From: Pseudoxanthomonas japonensis
GTDB lineage: Bacteria > Pseudomonadota > Gammaproteobacteria > Xanthomonadales > Xanthomonadaceae
Direction: 5' to 3'
DNA: 64,000 nt
Assembly: GCF_010093445.1 (NCBI RefSeq)
Contig: NZ_PDWW01000013.1
Coordinates: 1-64,000 of the forward strand
Below are positions 1 through 10,775 of the stretch, one piece after another (within the stretch, counting starts at the first letter, position 1; each line of letters begins with the position of its first letter). Both the position numbers and the translations under genes were made by a program. Under the pieces are notes generated by a model. The model was given only the letters and a program-made list of their open reading frames with translations. It was not told the origin of the DNA and did not search any database.

Positions 1-60
1 CCATCCTCCCGCAAACCCGGCACGCCCCATCAGGGGCGTGCCGGGTTTGCGGGAGGATGG
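1..60. terminator. 60-bp perfect palindrome downstream of ppsA
   Basis: Two perfectly complementary 28-base arms surround a 4-base ATCA loop. The arms contain AAACCCGGCACG on one side and its complement on the other. It begins 35 bases past the ppsA stop codon, so it could fold as a long transcription terminator for ppsA, possibly working in both directions. There is no clear U tract after the stem inside the window, and the element touches the window edge, so a repeat-family role cannot be excluded. Confidence 0.6.
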
Positions 61-94
61 TACCTGCCTTTGCGTGAAAGCGGTCGCCGGCGTC

Positions 95-2467
<2,373 letters not shown>

Positions 2468-2621
2468 GCGCAATGCTCCGAAGCAGGCCGCGCCATGCCG
2501 ATGACCACCGGCGTGGGGTGCCGTGTCCATGGGGAAAGAGGCGATATGATGCAGTGCATACCAATTGCAGACAAGCTTGATCTGACGGGGGTTTCCATGG
2601 TGAAGCAGGGAAGGGGCGGGC

Positions 2622-3443
2622 ATGTCTGAGTTGCGCCCGGTGTTCTACGTCTCCGATGGCACCGGTATCACCGCCGAGACCATCGGCCACAGCCTGCTGA
2701 CCCAGTTCGCCGGCATGCGTTTCCAGACCGACCGGCTGTCCTTCGTCGACGACGGGGAGAAGGCACGGGACGCCGCGGACCGCATCCGCCGGACCGGAGA
2801 GCGGATGGGTGCGCGCCCGATCGTGGTGAGTTCCTGCGTCGATCCCGCGCTGAGTGCGCTGATCGCCGAGAGCGGAGCGCTGATGCTGGATGTGTTCGCG
2901 CCGTTCATCGAGCCGCTGGAACGCGAGCTGGGCGAGCAGCGGCAGTCGCGCGTGGGCCAGGCGCATGGCCTGGTCGATTTCGATACCTACCACCGCCGCA
3001 TCAACGCGATGAACTTCGCGCTGACGCACGACGACGGCATGGCGGTGAACTACGACGAGGCCGACGTGATCCTGGTGGCGGTGTCGCGCGCCGGCAAGAC
3101 GCCGACCTGCGTCTACCTGGCGCTGCATTACGGCATCCGCGCGGCCAACTACCCGTTGACCGACGGCGACTTGGAGACCGACCGCCTGCCGGCCCGCCTG
3201 CGTCCATACCGGCGCAAGCTGTTCGCGCTGACCATCGATCCGGAGCGCTTGCACCAGATCAGGCAGGAACGCCGGCCGAACTCCGGCTACGCGAAGATGG
3301 AGACCTGCAAGCGCGAAGTGGCAGCGGCCGAAGCGATGTTCCAGGTGGAGCGCCTGCCGACCCTCAGCACGACCAACAAGTCGATCGAGGAAATCTCCAG
3401 CAAGGTTCTGTCCACGCTGGGCCTGCAGCGGGAAATGTACTGA
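2622..3443 (+). CDS. ppsR: PEP synthase regulatory protein (kinase/pyrophosphorylase)
   Basis: Bifunctional DUF299-family protein that inactivates PEP synthase by ADP-dependent threonine phosphorylation next to the catalytic His and reactivates it by phosphate-dependent cleavage. It has the family N-terminus ([19 protein letters not shown]) and the nucleotide-binding motif [11 protein letters not shown] near residue 150. The length of 273 residues is normal. The ATG follows a purine-rich GGGAAGGGG ribosome-binding site. The divergent pairing with ppsA is the usual arrangement; about 150 bases between the two starts hold the promoters. Confidence 0.95.
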   Translation: MSELRPVFYVSDGTGITAETIGHSLLTQFAGMRFQTDRLSFVDDGEKARDAADRIRRTGERMGARPIVVSSCVDPALSALIAESGALMLDVFAPFIEPLERELGEQRQSRVGQAHGLVDFDTYHRRINAMNFALTHDDGMAVNYDEADVILVAVSRAGKTPTCVYLALHYGIRAANYPLTDGDLETDRLPARLRPYRRKLFALTIDPERLHQIRQERRPNSGYAKMETCKREVAAAEAMFQVERLPTLSTTNKSIEEISSKVLSTLGLQREMY

Positions 3444-3506
3444 GTCGAGGGGCCTCGGCGGCAGGTGAAAAAAGGACGCGCCGGGAATCCTTAACTTAGG
3501 CCGCAC

Positions 3507-3530
3507 GCGGCAGCACGTCAATGCTGCCGC
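3507..3530. terminator. Hairpin between ppsR and the DUF1249 gene
   Basis: A 9-bp perfect stem, GCGGCAGCA with its complement, encloses a CGTCAA loop in the 116-base gap after ppsR. No T run follows, so it is only a possible terminator or mRNA-stabilising hairpin. Confidence 0.35.
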
Positions 3531-3559
3531 GGCGGGGATCTGCCGTGTAGGATCGGCCC

Positions 3560-4042
3560 ATGTCCCAGGCCCTCGCACGTACCGCACGCATCCCCCGATT
3601 GGGCCGTTTCGGCTGGTTGATGGCGCTGTATGCGGAGAACCACGCGCGACTCACGCGCCTGTTCGCGCCTGAACACCTGCAGGTGGGGACGTACGTGTCG
3701 AGCATCGGCGATGGGCTGGATGTGCGGCTCGAGGTCATCGAAACGCACCGCTATACGGTAGAAATGCGCCTGACCTACGACATCTGCGACCCGCTGACCG
3801 GCGAGCCGGATCCCTCCGCGTTCGTCCGCCTGTACCGTGACGCGCACCAGGCCGAAGCGACGCACTGCTATGTCGGCAAACGCTGGCAGGACGTGATCGG
3901 GCTGTATCCGCCGCCCGCGGAGGTCATCAGCCACCGCATGCGCATGAACACCTTCCTTGGCAAGTGGCTCGAGTATCTCGCCGAGCAGGGGCACGGCGTC
4001 GCCACCCTGCATCCTGCGGGAGCAGTTCGCGACGTCGCATGA
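3560..4042 (+). CDS. DUF1249 family protein (YqiB-like)
   Basis: A 160-residue soluble protein with no signal peptide or membrane segment. It resembles the YqiB/DUF1249 family: an early YAENHARL segment, the central stretch VEMRLTYDICDP, then DAHQAEATHCYVGKRW and a C-terminal MRMNTFLGKWLEYL segment. The molecular function is unknown; in enterobacteria the family member lies near a cyclic-nucleotide phosphodiesterase gene, a neighbour not present here. The assignment is by sequence pattern only. Confidence 0.8.
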   Translation: MSQALARTARIPRLGRFGWLMALYAENHARLTRLFAPEHLQVGTYVSSIGDGLDVRLEVIETHRYTVEMRLTYDICDPLTGEPDPSAFVRLYRDAHQAEATHCYVGKRWQDVIGLYPPPAEVISHRMRMNTFLGKWLEYLAEQGHGVATLHPAGAVRDVA

Positions 4043-4063
4043 CGATCAGTTCCTTGTGCTGAC

Positions 4064-4291
4064 TCATGCGAGGCGCATGAAGCGGATCGCGTTCAGTCGA
4101 CGTAGACCGTGATGCGCATCGCGCGACAGGTTCATCACATCGATCGCCCCGACGGTTTCCAGTTCCAGCAGGCGCTGCGCCAGCGCGTCGAAGGCGGCGC
4201 CATCCAGTCCAAGCGATCCCGCGGTCCATCGCGTGTCGCGGTGGATGGGAAGTTGCGATACCAGTTCGTCAGCGAGGGCGTTGTGGGTCAT
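4064..4291 (-). CDS. Small hypothetical protein, 75 aa
   Basis: A short soluble protein that I do not recognise. It is supported by a strong ribosome-binding site (GGAGGAG about 8 bases before the ATG) and by GC-rich codon use like the neighbouring core genes. The N-terminal half looks helical (DELVSQLPIH, FDALAQRLLELE). It converges on the DUF1249 gene, with 21 bases between the two stops. It could be a lineage-specific small protein. Confidence 0.6.
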   Translation of the reverse strand: MTHNALADELVSQLPIHRDTRWTAGSLGLDGAAFDALAQRLLELETVGAIDVMNLSRDAHHGLRRLNAIRFMRLA

Positions 4292-4389
4292 CGCGGCGGG
4301 CTCCTCCGGGCGTGTGACGCTTCTACGCCGCCCGGGGTAAGTGGCGCGTAAACGCCCGCGAAAGCCGCGTTACCATCCGTCGCGAGCGC

Positions 4390-4417
4390 AAAAAAAGAGG
4401 CCCGGTTTCCCGGGCCT
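4390..4417 (-). terminator. Intrinsic terminator of the tRNA operon
   Basis: On the minus strand an 8-bp stem (AGGCCCGG with CCGGGCCT) is followed at once by a run of seven Ts broken by one C, about 10 bases after the tRNA-Glu CCA end. This is a textbook rho-independent terminator. Confidence 0.9.
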
Positions 4418-4427
4418 TCTGAAGAAT

Positions 4428-4503
4428 TGGCGTCCCCACGGGGATTCGAACCCCGGTCGCTACCGTGAAAGGGTAATGTCCTAGGCCTCTAGACGATGGG
4501 GAC
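4428..4503 (-). tRNA. tRNA-Glu (anticodon UUC)
   Basis: 76 bases including an encoded CCA. The acceptor stem GTCCCCA pairs with TGGGGAC, the anticodon loop is CTTTCAC with anticodon TTC, and the T arm is CCGGGGTTCGAATCCCCG. It is transcribed after tRNA-Ala from a shared promoter and ends at a strong terminator. Confidence 0.97.
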
Positions 4504-4554
4504 GCACGAAAGTGTTGCCAGGTTTTCTTTCCGGACGGCCTATTGTCCGGAAGT

Positions 4555-4630
4555 TGGTGGAGCCAGGCGGGATCGAACCGCCGACCTCCTGCATGCCATG
4601 CAGGCGCTCTCCCAGCTGAGCTATGGCCCC
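4555..4630 (-). tRNA. tRNA-Ala (anticodon GGC)
   Basis: 76 bases including CCA. The acceptor stem GGGGCCA pairs with TGGCTCC with one G-T pair, the anticodon loop is ATGGCAT with anticodon GGC, and the T arm carries GTTCGATCC. It is first in a two-tRNA transcript with tRNA-Glu, 51 bases upstream of it. Confidence 0.97.
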
Positions 4631-4649
4631 ACGTGCTGGCAGGAGCGGA

Positions 4650-4678
4650 ATAATACTTAGGCTGTTTCCGATGCGCAA
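4650..4678 (-). promoter_or_regulatory. Sigma-70 promoter of the tRNA-Ala/tRNA-Glu operon
   Basis: On the minus strand TTGCGC (4678-4673) and TATTAT (4655-4650) are separated by exactly 17 bases. The predicted start would lie about a dozen bases before the mature tRNA-Ala 5' end, as expected for a stable-RNA promoter. Confidence 0.75.
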
Positions 4679-4769
4679 GCATCCGCCACGAAAAAATTCA
4701 CGACTGGCGAACGTCGGGGCGTGCAGGTTGAAATAGGCCGTTCCGGAATCGGCAAGGCGTCGCGCAGCA

Positions 4770-5504
4770 ATGATCGGTTTTTCAGTGAAGGAGTGGTCGG
4801 CGTGGGCGCCGGGACTGGTGGATCGCGATGCATGGCGCGCGTGGGCTGCTGCGCCGTGGCTGCCGGCGGGCGACGACACGCCCGCGCTGGCGGAGGTGCC
4901 GGCCATGCAACGGCGGCGCATCGAGCGGCTCGGGCGCATGGCGATACAGACGGCATTCTGGTGCCAGCAGGCCGATGACAGCGGCATACCGCTGGTGTTC
5001 GCGTCGCGCCATGGCGATGTGGCGCGGTCGATGGAACTGCTCGAGGCGCTGGCCGCCGAAGAGCCGCCATCGCCCACGACCTTCGGCCTGTCGGTCCACA
5101 ATGCCATCGCGGCGCTGTATTCGATCCTGCGCCGTGAACGCGGCAACTACACGGCGCTGGCCGGTGGCATGGCGACGGTGGAAGCGGCCTGCGTGGAGGC
5201 CGCCGGCCTGATCGCCGACGGCGCGCTGGAGGTGCTGCTGGTGATCTACGACGCGCCGCTGCCCGCGGTCTATGCGGATTTCGCGGATGAGCCCGATGCC
5301 GGTTTCGCCTGGTGCTGGCGTATCGCGGCCGAGGGTGCCGGCGCGCCGGCCTACCGTCTTGCGTGGGCGCCGGATCGTCCGGGGGAAGGCGCGGTCGCCG
5401 GCTTGCCGCATGGCCTGGAAGTGCTGCGTTTCTTCCTGTCGGGCGAATCCGAGTTGACGCTGGCGGGCGAGGGCTCGATGTGGCGCTGGCGACGAAATGC
5501 TTGA
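4770..5504 (+). CDS. Ketosynthase-like chain-length factor (ApeC type)
   Basis: A 244-residue protein of the beta-ketoacyl synthase-like N-terminal family found in aryl polyene clusters. It keeps the thiolase-like core (SVHNAIAALYSI near residue 110, followed by GNYTALAGGMATVEAA) but has no catalytic TACSS cysteine motif, as expected for a chain-length factor that pairs with the catalytic ketosynthase encoded at 17468. It is the first gene of the cluster, starts 140 bases after the tRNA-Ala 5' end, and overlaps the next gene by 8 bases. Confidence 0.82.
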   Translation: MIGFSVKEWSAWAPGLVDRDAWRAWAAAPWLPAGDDTPALAEVPAMQRRRIERLGRMAIQTAFWCQQADDSGIPLVFASRHGDVARSMELLEALAAEEPPSPTTFGLSVHNAIAALYSILRRERGNYTALAGGMATVEAACVEAAGLIADGALEVLLVIYDAPLPAVYADFADEPDAGFAWCWRIAAEGAGAPAYRLAWAPDRPGEGAVAGLPHGLEVLRFFLSGESELTLAGEGSMWRWRRNA

Positions 5505-6294
5505 TCGCCTGGACCATGCCTGGCGCGTATTCGGCACGGGGCTGAGCTTCCTCGCCTTCGGCGTGGGCGGCCTGTTCCTGGGCGTGGTGGTGCTGCCGGT
5601 CATGCTCCTGCTGGTCCGCGATGAGGACCGTCGTCGTCGCTGGTCACGACGCGTGGTACAGGCCAGCTTTTCGGCCCACGTCGAGCTGATGCGGAGCCTC
5701 GGCCTGATGACGTACGAAGTCCGTGGGCGTGAACGCCTCCGGCGCGATGGCCTGCTCGTGCTGGCCAACCATCCCACCCTGATCGACGTGGTCCTGCTGG
5801 TGTCCCTGCTGCCGAATGCCGATTGCGTGGTGAAGTCCGCGGTGGCCCGCAATCCGTTCATGCGGGGGCCGGTGCGCGCGGCAGGCTACGTGGCCAACGA
5901 CGACGGCGCAGGCCTGGTCGAGGACTGCATCGCCGCCGTGCGGGCCGGCGGTGCGCTGGTGATCTTCCCCGAGGGCACGCGGACCACCCCGGGGCAACCG
6001 TTGAAGCTGCAACGGGGCGCCGCGAACATCGCCGTGCGGGGCGCGCTGGACATCACGCCTGTACGGATATCCTGCTCGCCGCTGACGCTGGGGAAAGGGG
6101 AGAAGTGGTATCGTGTGCCGCCGGTGCGATTCCATATGGTGATCGATGTTCAGGAAGACCTGCCGATCACCCCATTCCTGAACGGAATGGAGGGGGGAGA
6201 TCCATCGGCAGGGGGAGAGGCGCTGGCAGCCCGGCGGCTCACGGAACATCTGGCCAACTACTTTGCGGGAGATCCATCGCGTGCAGGCACTTGA
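5497..6294 (+). CDS. 1-acyl-glycerol-3-phosphate acyltransferase-like protein (ApeD type)
   Basis: A 265-residue PlsC-family acyltransferase with an N-terminal hydrophobic segment (about residues 10-35). It carries the catalytic NHPTLID (NHX4D form) and the substrate-binding FPEGTRTTPG motif. In the pathway it probably helps to attach the polyene to a glycerolipid or other membrane anchor. The ATG lies inside the end of the preceding gene, so translation is probably coupled. The substrate is inferred from context only. Confidence 0.85.
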   Translation: MLDRLDHAWRVFGTGLSFLAFGVGGLFLGVVVLPVMLLLVRDEDRRRRWSRRVVQASFSAHVELMRSLGLMTYEVRGRERLRRDGLLVLANHPTLIDVVLLVSLLPNADCVVKSAVARNPFMRGPVRAAGYVANDDGAGLVEDCIAAVRAGGALVIFPEGTRTTPGQPLKLQRGAANIAVRGALDITPVRISCSPLTLGKGEKWYRVPPVRFHMVIDVQEDLPITPFLNGMEGGDPSAGGEALAARRLTEHLANYFAGDPSRAGT

Positions 6295-6541
6295 GCACGA
6301 GATCAAGGAATTGATCATTTCGTCGCTGTCGCTGGAAGACATCACGCCCGACGACATCGACACCGGTGCGCCGCTGTTCGTCGAAGGTCTCGGGCTGGAC
6401 TCGATCGACGCCCTGGAACTGGGGCTGGCGCTGCAGAAGCGCTACGGCGTCGCACTCTCCGCAGACTCGCAGGAAACCCGCCGGCATTTCGCCAGCGTGC
6501 GTGCCCTGGCGGATTTCGTCGCCTCGCAGGGCAAGGCCTGA
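6281..6541 (+). CDS. Acyl carrier protein 1 (ApeE type)
   Basis: An 86-residue carrier protein with the phosphopantetheine site in GLGLDSIDALEL (Ser41). I prefer the GTG at 6281, which has GGGAG 9 bases upstream; a TTG at 6263 in the same frame lacks such a site. It overlaps the end of the acyltransferase by 14 bases. Together with ACP2 it would hold the growing polyene; enterobacterial clusters also carry two ACPs. Confidence 0.9.
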   Translation: MQALEHEIKELIISSLSLEDITPDDIDTGAPLFVEGLGLDSIDALELGLALQKRYGVALSADSQETRRHFASVRALADFVASQGKA

Positions 6542-6564
6542 GCAGGGACGGCAGGACTGGCAAG

Positions 6565-6819
6565 ATGACCAAGAACGAACTTTTCGACCGGATCGTCACG
6601 ATCCTGCATGACAGCTTCGAGATCGAGCCCGCGCGCATCACGCCCGAGGCCCGTCTCTACGACGACCTCGACATCGACAGCATCGATGCGGTGGACCTGA
6701 TCGTGCAGCTCAAGCCGCTGCTCGGGCGCAGCCTGCAGCCGGATGCGTTCAAGTCGGTGCGCACGGTGCAGGACATCGTGGACGTGCTGTACGGCCTGAT
6801 CCGCGACCAAGCCGCCTGA
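6565..6819 (+). CDS. Acyl carrier protein 2 (ApeF type)
   Basis: An 84-residue acidic carrier protein with the 4'-phosphopantetheine attachment serine in DIDSIDAVDL (Ser39). It differs clearly from ACP1, so the two probably have separate roles (starter versus extension, as proposed for paired ACPs in such pathways). It starts 24 bases after ACP1. Confidence 0.92.
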   Translation: MTKNELFDRIVTILHDSFEIEPARITPEARLYDDLDIDSIDAVDLIVQLKPLLGRSLQPDAFKSVRTVQDIVDVLYGLIRDQAA

Positions 6820-6835
6820 CGCCGGCCGCGTTCCC

Positions 6836-7387
6836 GTGTCCCGGATAGGCGCGGCCATCTTCGTGGCGTTGTCGGTGGCGTATCCCCTGGTGGTGTACTG
6901 GGCGATGGGCCGCTTCGAGCCGCGCTGGCTGGCGGTGTTGCTGCTGGTCCTGGCCGTGCTGCGCGCCATCGCGACCCGGCAGGCCATCTGGCTGGTCGCG
7001 GCAGCCGGCGCCGCACTGCTGGCGGCGCTCGCCACCGCTTTCAATGAAGCGCTGCCGTTGAAGCTGTACCCGGCGCTGATCAACGCGGTGATGCTGGTCG
7101 TGTTCGCGACCAGCCTGGTCTTCCCGCCCTCGGCGGTCGAACGCATCGCACGCATGACCGAGCCCGACCTGCCGCCCGCCGGCGTGGCCTACACGCGCCG
7201 CGTCACTCAGGTGTGGTGCGGATTCTTCGTCTTCAATGGCGCGCTCGCGCTGATCACGGCGTTGTGGATGTCGGACCGCGCCTGGGCGCTCTACAACGGC
7301 CTGATCGCGTATGCGCTGATCGGTCTGCTGTTCGGGGCCGAATGGCTGGTGCGGCAGCGGGTGAGGGCGGGGTACCGGCATGGCTGA
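6836..7387 (+). CDS. Integral membrane protein (ApeG type, COG4648-like)
   Basis: A 183-residue protein with about five hydrophobic segments (residues 5-22, 30-45, 50-68, 78-97, then a pair near 125-165) and short loops. This matches the membrane protein found between the ACPs and the ligase in aryl polyene clusters. Its biochemical role is unknown. GTG start 17 bases after ACP2; the end overlaps the ligase start by 8 bases. Confidence 0.75.
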   Translation: MSRIGAAIFVALSVAYPLVVYWAMGRFEPRWLAVLLLVLAVLRAIATRQAIWLVAAAGAALLAALATAFNEALPLKLYPALINAVMLVVFATSLVFPPSAVERIARMTEPDLPPAGVAYTRRVTQVWCGFFVFNGALALITALWMSDRAWALYNGLIAYALIGLLFGAEWLVRQRVRAGYRHG

Positions 7388-9065
7388 GTGGCGCGCGCTC
7401 GCCGACGTCGCCGTGCGGCCCTTGCCGGGACGCGCGTTCCTCGCCGCAGGCGCCGCGTCCGCGGACCATGCGAACTTCCATCGCGAAGTTCTGCACTGGC
7501 AGGCGAGTTTCCGCGCGCGGGCCGGCGACACCTGGGCGCTCCATTTCGAGGACGCCGCGCGTTTCGCCGCGGCGCTTTACGGGGCATGGCACGCCGGCAA
7601 GACCGTGGTGCTGCCCGGCGATGCGTTGACCGGTACCCAGGCGCGCCTGCGGACGCGGGTGGATGGCTTCGTCGGCGACTGGATCGAGAGCGATATGCCC
7701 GCGCCGGATCATGCGCCGGATGCCGATGCCGCGATGGTGGCGCTCGACGCCGACACGACGCGCCTGGTCGTGTTCACCTCGGGCAGCACCGGTGAACCGG
7801 TCGCCATCGAGAAGCGGCTTCGCCAGCTCGACGCCGAGGTGCATGCGCTGGAAGCGGCGCTCGGCACGCCGCTCGACGGCGTGGCCGTGCATGGCACCGT
7901 CTCGCACCAGCACATCTACGGACTGCTGTTCCGCGTGCTGTGGCCGCTGGCGGCCGGGCGCGCCATCGTGTCACGGGCGTTCTTTCCCGAAGACCTGCTG
8001 GCGGCGATGGACGGGCAGGACGCGGTGCTGATCGCCAGCCCCGCGCATCTGAAGCGTTTGCCGGCACAGCTGTCGTGGGCATCGCTGCACGGGAAACTGC
8101 GTGCCGTGTTCTCCTCGGGCGGCGCGCTGCCTGCCGAGGCGGCACACGAGGTTGCCCGCCTGCTCGGCGTGCCGCCCACCGAGATCCTCGGGAGCAGCGA
8201 GACCGGCGGCATCGCCTGGCGTCGCTGGGAGACGGAAGTGCCGGTCTGGCACCCGCTGCCCGGTGTCGAGTGGCGCGTGCAGGACGGCGTGCTCGAAGTA
8301 CATTCGCACCATCTGTCCGGGGATGCGTGGTGGCGCAGCCAGGACCGCGCCGAAGCCGATGCGGCCGGCGGTTTCCGTCTGCTGGGGCGGGCCGACCGCA
8401 TCGTGAAAGTCGAGGAGCGGCGCGTGTCGCTCGACGCGCTCGAACGCCAGATCGAGACGCATCCCGCGGTGAAGGATGCGCGCGTGCTGCTGCTCGGTGG
8501 CGCACGCAGCGCGCTGGCAGCGGTGGTCGCGATGGCCGACGGCGTGCCGGTGCCGGCCGATGCGGCATCGCGCCGCGCGTTGTCGCAGTCCTTGTCGCGA
8601 CACCTGGCGGCGACGCAGGATGCCGTCACGCGTCCACGCCGCTGGCGCTTCGTGGTGGCGTTGCCGTCCAACGCGCAAGGCAAGGTGACCGAAGCGGCGT
8701 TGACCGCGCTGTTCCGTCCCGAACGGCCCGAGCCACACTGGACGCTGCGCGAATCCGGCCGGGCGCACGTCGATTTGCTGCTGGATGCGTCGCTTGCGGT
8801 GTTCGACGGTCATTTCACCCAGGCGGCGATCCTGCCGGGTGTGGCCCAGCTCGACTGGGCGGTGCAGTTCGCGCGCGAAGCGTTCGCCATGCCGCCGAGT
8901 TTCCTGCGCATGGAGGCCTTGAAGTTCCAGCGGGTGGCGCGTCCCGGCGACCTGATCCGGCTGGATCTCGATTGGCAGGCGGAGCGGGGCACGCTGGTGT
9001 TCCGCTACACCTCGGTGCACGGGGCGCATGCGAGCGGTCGCGTGGTGTTCGCCGATGGCGAATGA
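7380..9065 (+). CDS. AMP-dependent ligase fused to hot-dog dehydratase (ApeH-ApeI type)
   Basis: A 561-residue two-domain protein. Residues about 1-450 form an adenylate-forming ligase (VFTSGSTGEPVAIEK near residue 130, GSSETGGIAWR near 275, and the C-terminal KVEERRVSLDALE segment) that would activate the aryl acid starter and load it on an ACP. Residues about 460-561 form a FabZ/FabA-type hot-dog domain with FDGHFTQAAILPGVAQLDW (His478), expected to dehydrate 3-hydroxyacyl intermediates. In enterobacterial clusters these are two separate proteins. Substrate specificity cannot be read from the sequence. Confidence 0.88.
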   Translation: MAEWRALADVAVRPLPGRAFLAAGAASADHANFHREVLHWQASFRARAGDTWALHFEDAARFAAALYGAWHAGKTVVLPGDALTGTQARLRTRVDGFVGDWIESDMPAPDHAPDADAAMVALDADTTRLVVFTSGSTGEPVAIEKRLRQLDAEVHALEAALGTPLDGVAVHGTVSHQHIYGLLFRVLWPLAAGRAIVSRAFFPEDLLAAMDGQDAVLIASPAHLKRLPAQLSWASLHGKLRAVFSSGGALPAEAAHEVARLLGVPPTEILGSSETGGIAWRRWETEVPVWHPLPGVEWRVQDGVLEVHSHHLSGDAWWRSQDRAEADAAGGFRLLGRADRIVKVEERRVSLDALERQIETHPAVKDARVLLLGGARSALAAVVAMADGVPVPADAASRRALSQSLSRHLAATQDAVTRPRRWRFVVALPSNAQGKVTEAALTALFRPERPEPHWTLRESGRAHVDLLLDASLAVFDGHFTQAAILPGVAQLDWAVQFAREAFAMPPSFLRMEALKFQRVARPGDLIRLDLDWQAERGTLVFRYTSVHGAHASGRVVFADGE

Positions 9066-9834
9066 GCCTGCGCCGATGGCGGCCGGTTTCCGCCCGCTGG
9101 TGGTGATCCCGGTGTTCGACCACGAGCATGCGATCGCCACGATGGTGGAGGGCGTGCTGGCGAGCGGCACGCCATGCCTGCTGGTGGACGACGGCTCGGG
9201 TGCGTCGTGCGCGCGCGAACTCGACCGGCTGACGGCGCTGCATGCGCCGCGCGTGCGACTGCTGCGCCTGCCCGTCAACCAAGGCAAGGGCGGGGCGGTG
9301 CTGGCCGGGTTCCGCGACGCGGGTGGCCACGGATATACCCATGTCCTGCAGATCGATGCCGACGGCCAGCACGACCCGGCCGACATCCCGCGCTTCCTCG
9401 CCGATGCGCAGGCGCACCCGGCCGATGTCGTGTGCGGCGTGCCGCTGTACGACGCGAGCGTGCCGAAGGGACGGCTCTACGGCCGTTACCTCACCCATGT
9501 CTGGGTATGGATCAACACGGTGTCGTTCGCCATCCGCGATTCCATGTGCGGCTTCCGTGTCTATCCGCTCCCGCCGGTGCTGCGCCTGATCGACGAGGAA
9601 ACCATCGGGCGTCGCATGGATTTCGACGTGGAAGTGCTGGTGCGGTTGTTCTGGCGTGGCATCGTCGTCCGCAACCTGCCGACGCGGGTGACGTACCCGC
9701 TCGACGGCGTGTCGCACTTCGACGTCTGGCGTGACAACGTGCGCATCAGCCGCATGCATACGCGCCTGTTCTTCGGCATGCTGCGCCGGCTGCCGCGCCT
9801 GCTCGCGCGCCGCGCACCCGAGGCCACGGCATGA
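9055..9834 (+). CDS. Family 2 glycosyltransferase
   Basis: A GT-A fold glycosyltransferase resembling dolichyl-phosphate-mannose synthases: VVIPVFDHEHAI at the N-terminus, VDDGSG, the metal-binding IDADGQHDP, and a basic C-terminus. There is no long membrane tail. It probably adds a sugar to the polyene or its lipid anchor (ApeJ-like position). The ATG at 9055 lies inside the last codons of the ligase; in-frame starts at 9028 and 9076 are also possible, since none has a strong ribosome-binding site. Confidence 0.85.
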   Translation: MANEPAPMAAGFRPLVVIPVFDHEHAIATMVEGVLASGTPCLLVDDGSGASCARELDRLTALHAPRVRLLRLPVNQGKGGAVLAGFRDAGGHGYTHVLQIDADGQHDPADIPRFLADAQAHPADVVCGVPLYDASVPKGRLYGRYLTHVWVWINTVSFAIRDSMCGFRVYPLPPVLRLIDEETIGRRMDFDVEVLVRLFWRGIVVRNLPTRVTYPLDGVSHFDVWRDNVRISRMHTRLFFGMLRRLPRLLARRAPEATA

Positions 9835-10775
9835 GCGGGCGCAGCGAGCACTGGGCCGACATCGGCGAATCCACGTCGGTCCGAGGCATCCTGCTGCTCT
9901 GCGCGGTGCATCGCTGGCTGGGCCGCTGGCCGTTCCGGGTGTGCGTGTATCCGGTGGTCTTCGTCCACTGGCTGCTCAACGGCACGGCGCGGCGCGCGTC
10001 GTTGCAGTACCTGCAACGCGCGCACGAGTACCAGGGCGTGCCGTCGCCGCGCCCCGGCATGCGGCAGAGCCTGCATCACTTCGCGATGTTCGCCGAGACG
10101 ATGCTCGACAAGATCCTGGCGCTGGGGCAGCGCTATCCCGTCGACAAGGTGCGGATGCTGAGGCAGGACGTCCTGGCGCGCGTGCAGGCGGGCGAGGGCG
10201 GGCTGATCGTCACCGCACATCTCGGCTGCCTGGAGCTGTGCCAGGTGATGGCCGACCTGGTCCCCGGTTTCCGGCTGACCGCACTGGTGCATACCGCCCA
10301 TGCCGAGCGCTTCAACCGGCTGATCCGGCGCCTGGACGCGGGCAGCCGTGTCGAACTGCTGCAGGTCACCGACCTGGGGCCGGCCGATGCGGTGAAACTG
10401 GCCGAGCGCGTGACGCGCGGGGAATTCATCGCCATCGCCGGCGACCGCGTGCCGTTGCGCGGCGGGCGCAGCGTTGTCGCACCTTTCCTGGGCCACGATG
10501 CGCCGTTCCCCATCGGCGCTTACGTGCTCGGATCGGCACTGCGCTGCCCCGTGTTCACCATGGCCTGCACGCACGATGGCGACGGTTACGAAGTGCGGCT
10601 GGAGGCCTTCGCCGACCGCATCGTGCTGCCGCGCGGCTCGCGCGACGCAGCCCTGGCCGGCTACGCTGCGCAGTTCTCGGCATGGATGGAGCGGCAGGTT
10701 CGCCTGTCTCCGTACGACTGGTTCAACTTCTACCCCTTCTGGGATCAGGTAACGCATGACGCCCGCAATGAATGA
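9831..10775 (+). CDS. LpxL/HtrB-type lipid acyltransferase
   Basis: A 314-residue protein with a hydrophobic N-terminal region and the lysophospholipid/lipid A late-acyltransferase pattern: TAHLGCLELCQVM, the internal substrate loop with GDRVPLRGGRS, and a C-terminal YDWFNFYPFWDQ. This type of enzyme transfers acyl groups from ACP to membrane lipids, so here it may couple the ACP-bound polyene to its lipid. It overlaps the previous stop (ATGA) and the next gene by 20 bases. Confidence 0.82.
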   Translation: MSGRSEHWADIGESTSVRGILLLCAVHRWLGRWPFRVCVYPVVFVHWLLNGTARRASLQYLQRAHEYQGVPSPRPGMRQSLHHFAMFAETMLDKILALGQRYPVDKVRMLRQDVLARVQAGEGGLIVTAHLGCLELCQVMADLVPGFRLTALVHTAHAERFNRLIRRLDAGSRVELLQVTDLGPADAVKLAERVTRGEFIAIAGDRVPLRGGRSVVAPFLGHDAPFPIGAYVLGSALRCPVFTMACTHDGDGYEVRLEAFADRIVLPRGSRDAALAGYAAQFSAWMERQVRLSPYDWFNFYPFWDQVTHDARNE

